A stretch of DNA of 44,456 bases from Acetobacteraceae bacterium (lineage in GTDB: Bacteria; Pseudomonadota; Alphaproteobacteria; Acetobacterales; Acetobacteraceae). The notes under the pieces are model-generated. The model did no database searches. It was not told the DNA's origin and was given only the letters and a program-made list of their open reading frames with translations. A program made the position numbers and the translations under genes. Shown here in pieces: positions 1-8,543 of this stretch. The first letter of the stretch is position 1; each line of letters starts with the position of its first letter. The DNA is taken from the NCBI GenBank assembly GCA_025354865.1, contig JANXMB010000139.1, forward strand, positions 1-44,456. The letters are read 5' to 3'.

Positions 1-572
1 GCGTCCATGGCCGAGGTGTCGATCGTCACCGCGTCGTCCGCCGGCTTCAAGGGCGCGGTTGCCCGAGCGGAATCGCGAGCGTCGCGGTCGCGCATGTCGC
101 GCTCGACGGTGGCCAGATCGGCGTCCAACCCCTTGCCCCGCAACTCCAGCCACCGCCGCCGCGCGCGTTCGGCGGGGCTGGCGGTCACGAACAGCTTTGC
201 CTTGGCGTCGGGGAAGACGACCGTGCCGATGTCGCGCCCGTCCAGCACCGCGCCGCCCGTAGCACCGAAACCGCGCTGGAAATCCAGCAACGCCGCACGC
301 ACCCCGGGGATCGCCGCAACGGCCGAGGCCGCCGCATCCGCCGCCGGCCCCCGCAGATCGTCCCGCCCGCAATCGGATGGATCGAGCCGTCGGGCCGCAG
401 CCTCCGCCGCCACGGGATCGGCCGGGTCCGCCCCGGCATCCAACACCAGCCGCCCGACCGCGCGATACAACAGCCCGGTATCCAGGTACGGCAGGCCCAA
501 CGCTGCGGCCAAACGGCGCGCCAGCGTGCCCTTGCCGGCCGCCGCCGGGCCGTCGATCGCCACTATCGTCAT
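1..572 (-). CDS. cmk: Cytidylate kinase (3' end cut by window edge)
   Basis: Phosphorylates CMP and dCMP with ATP in cytosolic pyrimidine nucleotide synthesis. The minus-strand frame is open from the ATG at 572 to the window edge, about 190 codons. It opens with [16 protein letters not shown], whose GPAAAGKGT is the P-loop. Further on it has the family signature [17 protein letters not shown] and the lid-type stretch [16 protein letters not shown] near the visible end. The family is usually 210-230 residues, so roughly 20-30 residues are missing. The start overlaps the aroA stop by four bases (ATGA, 569-572), so the two are probably translationally coupled. The aroA-cmk order is common in alphaproteobacteria, often followed by rpsA, which would lie outside the window. 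Confidence 0.95.
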   Translation of the reverse strand, partial: MTIVAIDGPAAAGKGTLARRLAAALGLPYLDTGLLYRAVGRLVLDAGADPADPVAAEAAARRLDPSDCGRDDLRGPAADAAASAVAAIPGVRAALLDFQRGFGATGGAVLDGRDIGTVVFPDAKAKLFVTASPAERARRRWLELRGKGLDADLATVERDMRDRDARDSARATAPLKPADDAVTIDTSAMD

Positions 573-1909
573 GGCGCGCGCAAATCCGCGCCGACGCCGT
601 TCATCAAGCCGATGAAATCGGTGAAGCTCGTCTCGATGAAGCCGGCATCGTCGGCGGTCACCGGCTGTTCGGTCGCCAGCCCGAGGACCAGCGCCGACAT
701 TGCAATCCGATGGTCCATATGGGTCGCCACCAGCCCGCCGCCGGCCGGCGGTTTGCCGGTGCCGTGCACGATCAGGTCGTCGCCTTCGATCTCCACCCGC
801 ACGCCGTTGCCCGCCAGCAGCGCGGCGGTGCCGGCCAGCCGATCGCTCTCTTTGACCCGCAACTCCTTCAACCCGCGCATCCGCGTCGTGCCGACCGCCA
901 TCGACGCCGCCACCGCCAGGATCGGATATTCGTCGATCATGCTCGGCGCCCGCTCCGCCGGGACATCGACGGCGCGCAAGGGGCCAGCCGACACAACCAG
1001 GTCGCCAACCGGCTCCCCCCCTTCGAGGCGACGGTTGTGCACCGCGATATCGGCGCCCATTTCGAGCAAGGTCGCGAACAGCCCAGTCCGCAGCGGGTTC
1101 AACCCGACCGCCGGAATCGTCAAACGCGACCCGGGCACGAGCAGCGCCGCGACCATCGGGAACGCGGCGGACGACGGATCGCCGGGCACCACCACGTCGG
1201 CGGCGCGCAATTCCGGCTGCCCGACCAGGGACACGATCCGGCCATTGCCCACGACCTGAACATCGACGGTGGCACCGAAGTGGCGCAGCATGTTTTCGCT
1301 GTGGTCGCGGGTGGCCTCCGGCTCCTCGACCCGGGTGATGCCGGGTGCGTTCAGCCCGGCCAGCAGCACCGCCGATTTCACCTGAGCGGAGGGCACCGGC
1401 ACCCGATAATCCAACGGCAGCGCATCGGTCGCGCCTTGAATCGCCATCGGCAACCGCCCGCCCTCGCGCGTCATGAACCGAGCACCGGTTTTCGCAAGCG
1501 GATCGGTGACGCGGCGCATCGGGCGGCCGCGCAGGCTGGCATCCCCCGTCATCACCGCGAACAGCGGATGGGTGGCCAGGATGCCGCAGAGCAGCCGCGC
1601 GGCGGTGCCCGAATTGCCCATGTCGAGGACGTCCGTGGGTTCGGTCAGCCCGCCGATGCCGCGCCCCGCGACCCGCCAGATGCCGTCGGGCTCGCGCGTC
1701 ACCTCCGCCCCCAAGGCCCGCATGGCGGCGGCGGTGCGCAACACGTCTTCGCCCGTGAGCAGGCCGGTAATGCGGGTTTCGCCGATCGCCAGCGCGCCAA
1801 ACATCAGCGCGCGGTGGCTGATCGACTTGTCGCCGGGCACCGCGACATGACCCGCCAGCGGCGCGGCAGCGCGGTGCGAGCGAAGGGGGCGAGCGCCGGA
1901 ATGGTCCAT
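569..1909 (-). CDS. aroA: 3-phosphoshikimate 1-carboxyvinyltransferase (EPSP synthase, class II type)
   Basis: Joins shikimate-3-phosphate and phosphoenolpyruvate in the sixth step of the shikimate pathway. The start chosen is the ATG at 1909 (446 residues), with AAGGA nine bases upstream; the frame could extend to a GTG at 1933. Landmarks are [10 protein letters not shown] near the N-terminus, [79 protein letters not shown] and [10 protein letters not shown]. The EATRDH and PSMIDEYP contexts resemble the class II (CP4-like) branch more than the enterobacterial class I. In the PEP-site loop the sequence reads NSGTA, with Gly where the CP4 enzyme has Ala. It is followed with a four-base overlap by cmk. 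Confidence 0.97.
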   Translation of the reverse strand: MDHSGARPLRSHRAAAPLAGHVAVPGDKSISHRALMFGALAIGETRITGLLTGEDVLRTAAAMRALGAEVTREPDGIWRVAGRGIGGLTEPTDVLDMGNSGTAARLLCGILATHPLFAVMTGDASLRGRPMRRVTDPLAKTGARFMTREGGRLPMAIQGATDALPLDYRVPVPSAQVKSAVLLAGLNAPGITRVEEPEATRDHSENMLRHFGATVDVQVVGNGRIVSLVGQPELRAADVVVPGDPSSAAFPMVAALLVPGSRLTIPAVGLNPLRTGLFATLLEMGADIAVHNRRLEGGEPVGDLVVSAGPLRAVDVPAERAPSMIDEYPILAVAASMAVGTTRMRGLKELRVKESDRLAGTAALLAGNGVRVEIEGDDLIVHGTGKPPAGGGLVATHMDHRIAMSALVLGLATEQPVTADDAGFIETSFTDFIGLMNGVGADLRAP

Positions 1910-2035
1910 CGTGTCGGTATCCTTGGAAAACACGCGCCCCTATCATGCGGGAGAAAAATTTGACAGCGGGGCGGCGGGGTGGCATGGGCGCCCGCTCTTG
2001 AATTCGGACCCGCAGCAACCGAGAGGCACCCGGAC

Positions 2036-2368
2036 ATGGCCAAGCCAGAATTAGGATTGAAGCGGGTGTGCGTTGCCTGCAACGCTCGCTTCTACGACAT
2101 GACGAAAACCCCGCCGGTCTGTCCCAAATGCGGGACGGAACAGCCGCTAGATCAGCCGCGCATCCGCCGCGCCGGCGGTAATGTGGCCGAGGACAAGCGG
2201 GTCAAAAAACCCGCCGCCGCCCCGGGGATCGAAGATGTCGAGGTGGAGGGCGTCGAGGAAGCCGAAGACGAAAGCGTCCTGGAGGATGCCGACGATCTGG
2301 AAGACGATGCCAACACGATCGGCGCCGATATCGAGGTCGAGACCGACGCCGACGAAGTCGAACGGTAA
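2036..2368 (+). CDS. TIGR02300 family protein (FYDLN-acid protein)
   Basis: Small acidic protein of 110 residues found widely in alphaproteobacteria; its function is unknown. The N-terminal half carries a zinc-ribbon-like pair, [11 protein letters not shown] and CPKCGTEQP, and the C-terminal half is very rich in Asp and Glu. The start at 2036 is the ATG of [12 protein letters not shown], which matches the family and has GAGAGG upstream; the frame could extend to 1979. It is divergent from aroA, a neighbourhood often seen in this class, and converges on the YdcF-like gene. The paired CxxC motifs suggest zinc binding, but no reaction can be assigned. Confidence 0.9.
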   Translation: MAKPELGLKRVCVACNARFYDMTKTPPVCPKCGTEQPLDQPRIRRAGGNVAEDKRVKKPAAAPGIEDVEVEGVEEAEDESVLEDADDLEDDANTIGADIEVETDADEVER

Positions 2369-2393
2369 CGCCCGGCGGCCTGATCGGGCGCGG

Positions 2394-2906
2394 TTACAAC
2401 CGCCCGATCAGCCGCAGCCAGACGACCAGGGCAGCGTCGTACGGGATCGCCGGTACTTCCCGCAGCCGCCAATACCATCGCTTCCCGCGGCTCGCGGCCG
2501 CAGGCGCGATGCTTGGCGGGCAGGGCCGAGCCGGGATGCCGGCAAGCCATAGCAGAAGCAGGCAACGCGGCAGGTGGTACGCGCTGGTGGCGGCATAAAC
2601 CCCGCCGCCGCCGCCGCGCGCCCGCAGCAACCGCCGCAGCGCTCGGATCGACGACAGCGTGTCAGTCGCCGTTTCCTCCAGCACGATCGTCGCGTTCGGA
2701 TGCGGATCCGCCCGCAGCAAGGTCGCCATGACCGACGCTTCCGAGGCGCCGAACCGCCCCACCCCGCCGGTCGGCATGAAAACGACCGCCGGAAACCGCC
2801 GCGCGAACGCCGCCGCTGCCTCAACCCGTCGCCGCAGGGTGCCGCTCGGCCCGCCGTCCGGACGCACCGCCGCGCCGAATATCGCGATCGTCGGCGGCTG
2901 TTTCAT
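2394..2906 (-). CDS. YdcF/DUF218 family protein
   Basis: Protein of 170 residues with the DUF218 pattern. It has an N-terminal hydrophobic strand followed by the alternation IAIFGAAVRPDG, then VVFMPTGGVGRFG with the downstream SEA, then EETATDTLSSI, and finally the SAYHLPRCLLL segment typical of the fold. Members include E. coli YdcF and SanA/ElyC-like envelope proteins; YdcF is reported to bind S-adenosylmethionine. This copy lacks an obvious membrane anchor at the N-terminus, so it may be cytoplasmic. A strong GGAGGAG lies just upstream of the ATG at 2906. It converges on the FYDLN-acid gene with 25 bases between the stops. The family call is secure; the function is not. Confidence 0.85.
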   Translation of the reverse strand: MKQPPTIAIFGAAVRPDGGPSGTLRRRVEAAAAFARRFPAVVFMPTGGVGRFGASEASVMATLLRADPHPNATIVLEETATDTLSSIRALRRLLRARGGGGGVYAATSAYHLPRCLLLLWLAGIPARPCPPSIAPAAASRGKRWYWRLREVPAIPYDAALVVWLRLIGRL

Positions 2907-3070
2907 CCGACTCCTCCGTTGCGGCTATGGTGGCCTTGTGCCATCGAGCCGGGAGGTCCGGTCCGCTGGCAGGGCGGTCGCGCTGTCTGGACGACCGACC
3001 GCCAGCGCACAACCCCGCGCGCCCGACGGTTGTGGGTGGCGTTTTCATGCCTCGTTGCCAAGGAATTGCG

Positions 3071-3715
3071 ATGCGTCTCGTCTGGCCGGCCCGATTGCTC
3101 TCCGCCGCGTTTTTACTGGGTCTTGCAGCCTGCACGGCCGGGGGCGATCGCGATTCCAGCGGACGCCCGCCCGGGCCGCCGCCGGTCTTCGATCGGATCG
3201 GGGGGCAAGCCGCGCTGGTCGCCGTGGTCGACGATTTCATGGCCAATGTCGGGGGCGATCCGCGCATCGCCCGGCGTTTCCAGACCGTGGACAGCGCCCG
3301 GTTCAAGCCGATGCTGGTGCAACAGCTTTGCGTCGCCACCGGCGGCCCGTGCAAATACACCGGCCGGCCGATGAAGGACGTGCACGACGGGCTGGGCATT
3401 TCCGACGCCGAGTTCAACGCCATGGCACAGGACCTGCGCCGGGCCATGGCGCGGCGGGACATTCCGGTGGATACGCAGGTGGCGTTCGTGGAAGCGTTGG
3501 AACCGATGCGCGACGACGTGGTGTCGCCGTTGCGGCCGGTCCATTCGGTGGTGATGGCGCCGAGCGCGCAACCGGCCGCAACCCGCCCGACCCATACCGG
3601 ACGGCCGGCAGCGGTGAAAAAGCCCACCGGCAAGAAGCCCCCGGCGACCCAAGCGAAGGTGCCGGCCATGAAGCCTGCCGCGAAAAAGCCGCCGGCAGAC
3701 CAAACGCCGCAATAG
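3071..3715 (+). CDS. Lipoprotein-type group 1 truncated haemoglobin-like protein
   Basis: Protein of 214 residues. Residues 1-21 are a lipoprotein signal peptide with lipobox LAAC and acceptor Cys21, so it should be membrane-anchored in the periplasm. Residues 38-150 resemble group 1 truncated globins: FDRIGGQAAL, then GDPRIARRF, then YTGRPMKDVHDGLGIS, in which His105 is the expected proximal haem ligand. At the B10 position, where most members have Tyr after Phe, this protein has Met57 (DDFMANV). The last 60 residues are a Pro/Lys/Ala-rich tail. The ATG at 3071 has AAGGA upstream and starts exactly at the signal peptide; a longer frame exists but would bury it. Family members bind oxygen or NO, but that is not proven here. 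Confidence 0.85.
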   Translation: MRLVWPARLLSAAFLLGLAACTAGGDRDSSGRPPGPPPVFDRIGGQAALVAVVDDFMANVGGDPRIARRFQTVDSARFKPMLVQQLCVATGGPCKYTGRPMKDVHDGLGISDAEFNAMAQDLRRAMARRDIPVDTQVAFVEALEPMRDDVVSPLRPVHSVVMAPSAQPAATRPTHTGRPAAVKKPTGKKPPATQAKVPAMKPAAKKPPADQTPQ

Positions 3716-3728
3716 AGCGTGATCGCCT

Positions 3729-3746
3729 GAGGTTGACTTCAACCTC
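3729..3746. promoter_or_regulatory. Operator-like palindrome with nearby direct repeats
   Basis: GAGGTTGA-CT-TCAACCTC forms eight-base arms around a two-base centre, 13 bases after the globin-like stop. The centre is too tight for an RNA hairpin and no T-run follows, so a DNA-binding site fits better than a terminator. In the same 181-base gap CTCAAACGAT occurs at 3763-3772 and again at 3811-3820. No adjacent regulator gene was found. Confidence 0.35.
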
Positions 3747-3896
3747 GGGCGTGAATCACCCTCTCAAACGATGGCTTAGACCATGATCCAACGCCGAGAT
3801 CGCGTGCAACCTCAAACGATCATGGGCAAAGGGCCGGTAACTTGACTCGGATGCGCGGCGCTGCTGCGTTTCCTCGATACGGGTGAGGAGGATGCG

Positions 3897-4727
3897 ATGA
3901 CCAAGCTATTGAGCGAAGCGGCAGTCGGGCAGTACAAAACGCTGGGCTATCACCCACGGGTTCGGGTGCTCTCGACGGCGGAAGCCCTCGATGTGCGAAC
4001 GAAGCTCGAAACATTCGAAGCCGGCGCCGGTCCGATGGCGGGGAAGATCCGCCAGAAGCCGCATCTGCTGTTCACCTGGCTGAACGACCTGATCCGGCAC
4101 CCCACGCTGCTGGATGCGGTCGAGGATGTGCTGGGACCCGATCTGCTATGCTGGGGCAGCAGCTTCTTCATCAAGAACCCGCACGACCCCGGCTTCGTGT
4201 CCTGGCATCAGGATTCCACCTATTGGGGCCTGGATCCAGCGGACGTGATGACCGCATGGGTCGCGCTGTCGGATAGCACGACAGAAAATGGTGCCATGCG
4301 GGTGGTGCCGGCCTCCCACATGCTGGACCAGATCGCCCATCGCGACACCTTCCGGAAGGAAAACCTGCTGAGCCGAGGCCAGGAGGTCATGGTGGACGTG
4401 GACGAACGCCAAGCCGTGACCTTGGAACTCATGGCCGGGGAGATGTCGTTGCACCATGTGCGCCTGATCCACGGATCGGACCCCAACCCGTCGTCCGAAC
4501 GCCGCATCGGGTTCGCCATTCGCTATATTCCGACCTATGTGCGGCAGGTCGCGGGATCGCACGACAGCGCGACCCTGGTGCGCGGCACCGATCGTCACGG
4601 CAATTTCGCGTTGGAGCAGCGCCCGGATGCCGACATGTCGGACGCCGCGCTCGCCCACCACGCGGCGATCACCGGCAACCACACCGCGATCCTGATGCGG
4701 GAGACCGGCCGAGACATGCGGACGTAA
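3897..4727 (+). CDS. Phytanoyl-CoA dioxygenase (PhyH) family protein
   Basis: Predicted Fe(II)/2-oxoglutarate dioxygenase of 276 residues. The iron-binding HxD is in SWHQDSTYWGL, the distal His in LHHVRLIHGSDPN, and the 2-oxoglutarate-binding Arg probably in RRIGFAIRYIPT. The stretch RVVPASHMLDQ between them is typical of the family. GAGGAG lies just upstream of the ATG at 3897. PhyH-family members hydroxylate many small molecules, including phytanoyl-CoA, ectoine and secondary metabolites, so the substrate cannot be read from the sequence. It is flanked by gaps of about 180 and 213 bases and is probably transcribed alone. It is certainly a cupin-fold dioxygenase; the physiological role is open. 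Confidence 0.9.
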   Translation: MTKLLSEAAVGQYKTLGYHPRVRVLSTAEALDVRTKLETFEAGAGPMAGKIRQKPHLLFTWLNDLIRHPTLLDAVEDVLGPDLLCWGSSFFIKNPHDPGFVSWHQDSTYWGLDPADVMTAWVALSDSTTENGAMRVVPASHMLDQIAHRDTFRKENLLSRGQEVMVDVDERQAVTLELMAGEMSLHHVRLIHGSDPNPSSERRIGFAIRYIPTYVRQVAGSHDSATLVRGTDRHGNFALEQRPDADMSDAALAHHAAITGNHTAILMRETGRDMRT

Positions 4728-4741
4728 TCCGCACAGCCGGG

Positions 4742-4776
4742 CCGAGCGCCCTCGCTCGGGGGAGAAAAACCGAGCG
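4742..4776 (+). promoter_or_regulatory. Three-part mutually exclusive hairpin upstream of kup
   Basis: CCGAGCG (4742-4748), CGCTCGG (4753-4759) and CCGAGCG again (4770-4776) lie in a row. The middle segment can pair with either flank: a 7-bp stem with a CCCT loop, or a 7-bp stem with the loop GGGAGAAAAA. Such alternative pairings are typical of attenuators, but no T-run follows either stem. It sits in the phyH-kup gap, about 165 bases before the kup start. Confidence 0.35.
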
Positions 4777-4940
4777 GAATTGCATGCCTGACGATCGGCG
4801 AAGGAATGCCGGCGGGCTGCCGCACCCGGCGCAATGTTCGAACGCGGGCATGGTCGAAAAATATGGCTTTGACATTCGACATCCCGAGGCGTACTCCGCC
4901 GCCCATTCCGGGCAGTTTACCCAATGAGGTAAGTAGTATC

Positions 4941-6869
4941 ATGAACGCTGCGGCGCTTCCGACCTTCGCCGGGGGGCCGAATCCGGTGCCCGCACACGAC
5001 CGTCACGGCAAAACGGTACCGACAACCGGTGCCATGTTGGCCGTTCTCGGCGTGGTTTATGGCGATATCGGGACCAGCCCGCTTTATGCCTTGAAATCCA
5101 GCCTCCAGGTCTTCCAAGGCACCACCGTCGGCCAGCCGGAAATCCTCGGCATTCTCTCGCTGTTCTTCTGGTCGCTGATACTGATCGTCACGGTGAAATA
5201 CGTGATGCTGATCATGCGCGCCGACAACAACGGGGAAGGCGGCATCCTCGCGCTGATGGCCCTCGCCCAACGGGTCACCACTCAACCCGGCCTCCGCGCC
5301 GCGCTCGGCTTGATCGGCCTGACCGGGGCATGCCTGTTCTTCGGCGACGGCATCATCACCCCCGCCATCTCGGTCCTTTCGGCGGTGGAGGGCCTGGAAA
5401 TCGCAACCCCGGCACTGAAGGCCTTCGTGTTGCCGATCAGCGTCACGGTCATCGCGATCCTGTTCGCGGTGCAATATCGCGGCACCCACAGCGTGGGACG
5501 CGTGTTCGGACCGGTCATGGCGCTGTGGTTCGTCCTGCTGGCTGTCCTCGGCATCGTCCAGATCGCGCATCGCCCGGAAGTCATGCTGGCGCTGTCGCCG
5601 CAATACGCGATCGGGCTTTGCATCGCCCATAAGGGGCTGGCCTTCGTCGCCCTGGGCGCGGTGGTGCTGTGCGTGACCGGCGCCGAGGCGCTGTATGCCG
5701 ATATGGGCCATTTCGGCCCCGCGCCCATCCGCATCAGTTGGTTGTTCGTGGTGCTGCCAAGCCTGGTGCTGAACTATTTCGGCCAGGGCGCGCTGATGCT
5801 GACCGATCCCGGCGCGGCCGAAAACCCGTTCTTCCTGATGGCCCCGGCATGGAGCCGGTTGCCCCTGGTGCTGCTGGCCACCTTGGCCACCGTCATCGCC
5901 AGTCAGGCGGTGATCTCCGGCGCCTACTCCGCAACACGCCAATGCATGCAGCTTGGCTACCTCCCCCGGCTGACGGTGCTGCACACCTCCAAGACCGAGG
6001 AAGGCCAGATCTACATCCCGCAGGTCAATCTGGCGCTGCTGATCGGGGTGCTGCTGCTGGTCGGGATGTTCCAGACCTCGGACGCGCTGGCCTCGGCCTA
6101 TGGCATCGCGGTCACCGGCACCTTTCTGTGCACCGCCATCCTGGCAATGGTGGTTTTCCACCGCCAGTACGGCTGGCCGCTCTGGGTCGCCGTGTCGGTG
6201 TTCGGCGCCCTGCTGGCGATCGACGGCGTGTTCTTCGCCGCCAACACCCTGAAAATCTTCGAAGGCGGCTGGATGCCGCTGGCGATGGGGCTGGCGCTTC
6301 TGGCGCTGATGACGTCGTGGAAGCGCGGCCGCGACCTGCTGCTGGATCGCTGGCGCCAGGACAGCCTGCCGCTCGGCGGATTCCTGGATCGGCTGCCGCA
6401 GTCCAAAAGCATCGTGCGAGTCCCCGGTCAGGCGATCTTTCTGACCGGCAACACCGATTACGTGCCCTCGGCCCTGCTGCACAATCTGAAGCACAACAAA
6501 TCGCTGCACGAGCGGGTGGTCTTCGTCACCATCCAGACCACCGATCGGCCCGAGGCAATGCCGCACGAACGCGCCTCGATCGAACAGCTTGCTTTGGGCA
6601 TCCAGCGCGTGGTGCTGCGCTACGGCTTCATGGAAAGCCCCAACATTCCCAAAGCGTTGGAGGAGATCGGTCCCGCCATCCAGTTCGACCCGATGCAGGC
6701 GAGCTACTTCCTCGGGCGCGACGTGCTGGTACCCGGGATGACCTCGACCATGGCATGGTGGCGCCGGCCGCTGTTCCTCTGGCTGGCGCGACACGCCGTC
6801 CCCGCCACCGAGTTCTTCCGCATCCCCAGCGATCGCGTCGTGGAACTCGGTGCCAGGGTTACCATCTAG
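4941..6869 (+). CDS. kup: Low-affinity potassium transporter Kup
   Basis: Proton-coupled K+ uptake protein of the KUP/HAK/KT family in the inner membrane. The 642 residues fit the family's usual 620-660. Near the N-terminus is the signature [18 protein letters not shown]. It is followed by about twelve hydrophobic segments, including [19 protein letters not shown] and [14 protein letters not shown] soluble C-terminal domain starts near residue 490 ([20 protein letters not shown]). The ATG at 4941 places the signature at the usual distance and has GAGGT upstream; the frame is open to 4806, but that extension has no family character. It stands alone after a 213-base gap and converges on the LLM oxidoreductase, with 25 bases between stops. 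Confidence 0.96.
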   Translation: MNAAALPTFAGGPNPVPAHDRHGKTVPTTGAMLAVLGVVYGDIGTSPLYALKSSLQVFQGTTVGQPEILGILSLFFWSLILIVTVKYVMLIMRADNNGEGGILALMALAQRVTTQPGLRAALGLIGLTGACLFFGDGIITPAISVLSAVEGLEIATPALKAFVLPISVTVIAILFAVQYRGTHSVGRVFGPVMALWFVLLAVLGIVQIAHRPEVMLALSPQYAIGLCIAHKGLAFVALGAVVLCVTGAEALYADMGHFGPAPIRISWLFVVLPSLVLNYFGQGALMLTDPGAAENPFFLMAPAWSRLPLVLLATLATVIASQAVISGAYSATRQCMQLGYLPRLTVLHTSKTEEGQIYIPQVNLALLIGVLLLVGMFQTSDALASAYGIAVTGTFLCTAILAMVVFHRQYGWPLWVAVSVFGALLAIDGVFFAANTLKIFEGGWMPLAMGLALLALMTSWKRGRDLLLDRWRQDSLPLGGFLDRLPQSKSIVRVPGQAIFLTGNTDYVPSALLHNLKHNKSLHERVVFVTIQTTDRPEAMPHERASIEQLALGIQRVVLRYGFMESPNIPKALEEIGPAIQFDPMQASYFLGRDVLVPGMTSTMAWWRRPLFLWLARHAVPATEFFRIPSDRVVELGARVTI

Positions 6870-6894
6870 CTAGCGCACGACGACCGGGGATCGG

Positions 6895-7839
6895 TTACCC
6901 CCGGGTCTTCGCCATCACCTCGGTCGCGAACCATTCCATGCGGTCCAGGGTCTCGGCCAGCGACGGGCGGCGGAAATCGAAGCTCAGATGCGAAACCCCC
7001 AAAGCGCGGTAGGTTTCCACGTCGTCGATCAACTGCTGCGCCGAACCGGAGAACGGCATCCGATCGTTGCCCCCGATCGGGGCGGCGGACTCGCGTAGCC
7101 GAGCAACGAAGCCGAGGACGATTTCGTCGAAGTTGCGGCCGCAGGCGTCGGTCATGCGGTGTAGATCGTCGCGCATCGCGGCGAATTCCGGCGGGCGCAG
7201 TTCGGCCGTATCGACGGTGCCGAGCGGGTGCCAGCCGTCGGCGTAACGCGCGGTCCGTCGCAATGCGGGCGCGCTGTGGCCACCGACCCAGATCGGCGGA
7301 TGCGGCTTTTGCACCGGCAGCGGCTCGCACCGAACCGGGCCGAAACTGTAGAATTTGCCGGCATGCTCAACCGGGCCGGGCGACCAGAGCTTCTTGAAGA
7401 TCGTCACCCATTCGTCGGTCACCGCCCCACGCCGAGCGAAATCGGGGGCGTCGAGGGCGGCGAATTCCTCCTCCATCCAACCGACGCCGATGCCAAGGGT
7501 GATCCGCCCCTGCGACAGCACATCGATCGTTGCCACCATCTTCGCCGTCAGCAAGGGGTTGCGATACGGCAGGATCAGCACCGAGGTGATCAGCCGCAGC
7601 GCGCTGGTGCGCCCGGCCACGAACGCGATCGTGCTCAGCGCCTCCATCGCGTCGCCGTGGCTGGGGTGCCGGCCGGAGGCGTCGTAGGGGTAGGCGGAGT
7701 CCACACGTTCGGGAATGACGATGTGATCCGCGATGGTGGCGGACACGAAGCCCAGTCGCTCCCCCTGACCGGCGATGCCGGCAATGCCTTCGAAATTGGC
7801 CAGTTCGCCGCGCACCGGCAGGGTGAATCCGTATTCCAT
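6895..7839 (-). CDS. LLM-class (F420/FMN-type) oxidoreductase
   Basis: Luciferase-like TIM-barrel protein of 314 residues. It begins MEYGFTLPVRGELANFEGI and contains the LLM pattern RLITSVLILPYRNPLLTAKMV, LSQGRITLGIGVGWMEEEF, and PHPPIWVGGHSAPALRRTARYADGW. The overall form matches TIGR03619-like proteins, often annotated as F420-dependent. Many proteobacteria lack F420 and use FMN, so the cofactor is uncertain. The ATG at 7839 has GGAGAG upstream; the frame runs on to 7923 without family character. It is divergent from the membrane protein at 8028, with an operator-like palindrome between them. The substrate is unknown. Confidence 0.88.
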   Translation of the reverse strand: MEYGFTLPVRGELANFEGIAGIAGQGERLGFVSATIADHIVIPERVDSAYPYDASGRHPSHGDAMEALSTIAFVAGRTSALRLITSVLILPYRNPLLTAKMVATIDVLSQGRITLGIGVGWMEEEFAALDAPDFARRGAVTDEWVTIFKKLWSPGPVEHAGKFYSFGPVRCEPLPVQKPHPPIWVGGHSAPALRRTARYADGWHPLGTVDTAELRPPEFAAMRDDLHRMTDACGRNFDEIVLGFVARLRESAAPIGGNDRMPFSGSAQQLIDDVETYRALGVSHLSFDFRRPSLAETLDRMEWFATEVMAKTRG

Positions 7840-7958
7840 CGGTCTCTCCGTCGTTCGTTCGGGCACCCCGCCGCATCGCTCGGCCCCGACCCGCATCATC
7901 CGGCAGAAACTGTCCCGTGCCAAACGCAGAGCAGATCGGAGTGCTCGGCATTGGCATT

Positions 7959-7975
7959 ATGTTGCAGCGCAACAT
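7959..7975. promoter_or_regulatory. Operator-like palindrome ATGTTGC-AGC-GCAACAT
   Basis: Seven-base perfect arms around AGC lie in the divergent 188-base gap between the LLM oxidoreductase and the membrane protein. The TTGC/GCAA form recalls PhaR-type boxes upstream of phasin genes in alphaproteobacteria. That link is an inference from memory, and no phasin gene is adjacent. It could control either flanking gene. Confidence 0.35.
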
Positions 7976-8027
7976 TGCGGGGATTACATGTAGACGAACA
8001 TTCTTCGACAGCCGGCAGGAGCGCCCT

Positions 8028-8513
8028 ATGCAGCGCGACGATCGCGATAACGACGACCGCCAGCAGGAAGGCCAGGACGCACGTTGGGTGGCGGTCGGGC
8101 CGGCAATCCTCGCAGCAACGACGATGCTGGTCGGGTGCGTTGTCACGTTCCTGCTGATGAACATGGACATGCTGCGCCCCAAAGTCGGCGACATCGTGGT
8201 GTTCCGCCCCAACACGCAGGAACAGGACGTCTGGCAGATCCAGGTGCCCACTTACCGGCCGACCGACTCCGGCCAGACCACCTGCGTCATGGACCCCGCG
8301 ACGATGGTGCAGCAAGGCGGCAGCCTGATGGTGGAAGCCCGCGACGACGCCACCCCCGACGCGCAATACCGGGTCCACTGGGCTGGCGCGCATACCGCCA
8401 AGGGCTCGGGCGATTGCGCCGGCTCCGCCGACATCGCGGTATCGCGCATCGACCTGCAAAAACTGGCCAACGCAGCCGGCGGCTTCGGCATTACGACCCG
8501 GTTCGTGCGGTAG
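8028..8513 (+). CDS. Hypothetical single-pass membrane protein
   Basis: Protein of 161 residues that I do not recognise. It begins with a very polar, Asp/Arg/Gln-rich segment (residues 1-20). One clear membrane helix follows (about residues 22-44, VAVGPAILAATTMLVGCVVTF), then a domain of about 115 residues, probably periplasmic, that begins LRPKVGDIVVFRPNTQEQD. That domain has two cysteines (TTCVMDP and GDCAGSAD) that could form a disulfide. The start at 8028 is supported by AGGAG upstream; the frame is open to 7917, but that would run through the palindrome. It converges on the GT9 gene. It looks like a conserved envelope protein of the lineage, which is an inference. Confidence 0.7.
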   Translation: MQRDDRDNDDRQQEGQDARWVAVGPAILAATTMLVGCVVTFLLMNMDMLRPKVGDIVVFRPNTQEQDVWQIQVPTYRPTDSGQTTCVMDPATMVQQGGSLMVEARDDATPDAQYRVHWAGAHTAKGSGDCAGSADIAVSRIDLQKLANAAGGFGITTRFVR

Positions 8514-8543
8514 TAGCGAAGGGGTCGGCGGCAAAAGCCCAGG

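Noticed and set aside
377-1963. A 528-codon plus-strand frame over cmk and aroA
   Set aside because: Arg/His/Gln-rich antisense shadow of aroA; aroA has all family motifs.
4917-6794. A 625-codon minus-strand frame over kup
   Set aside because: His/Gln/Asp-rich shadow of a clear membrane transporter.
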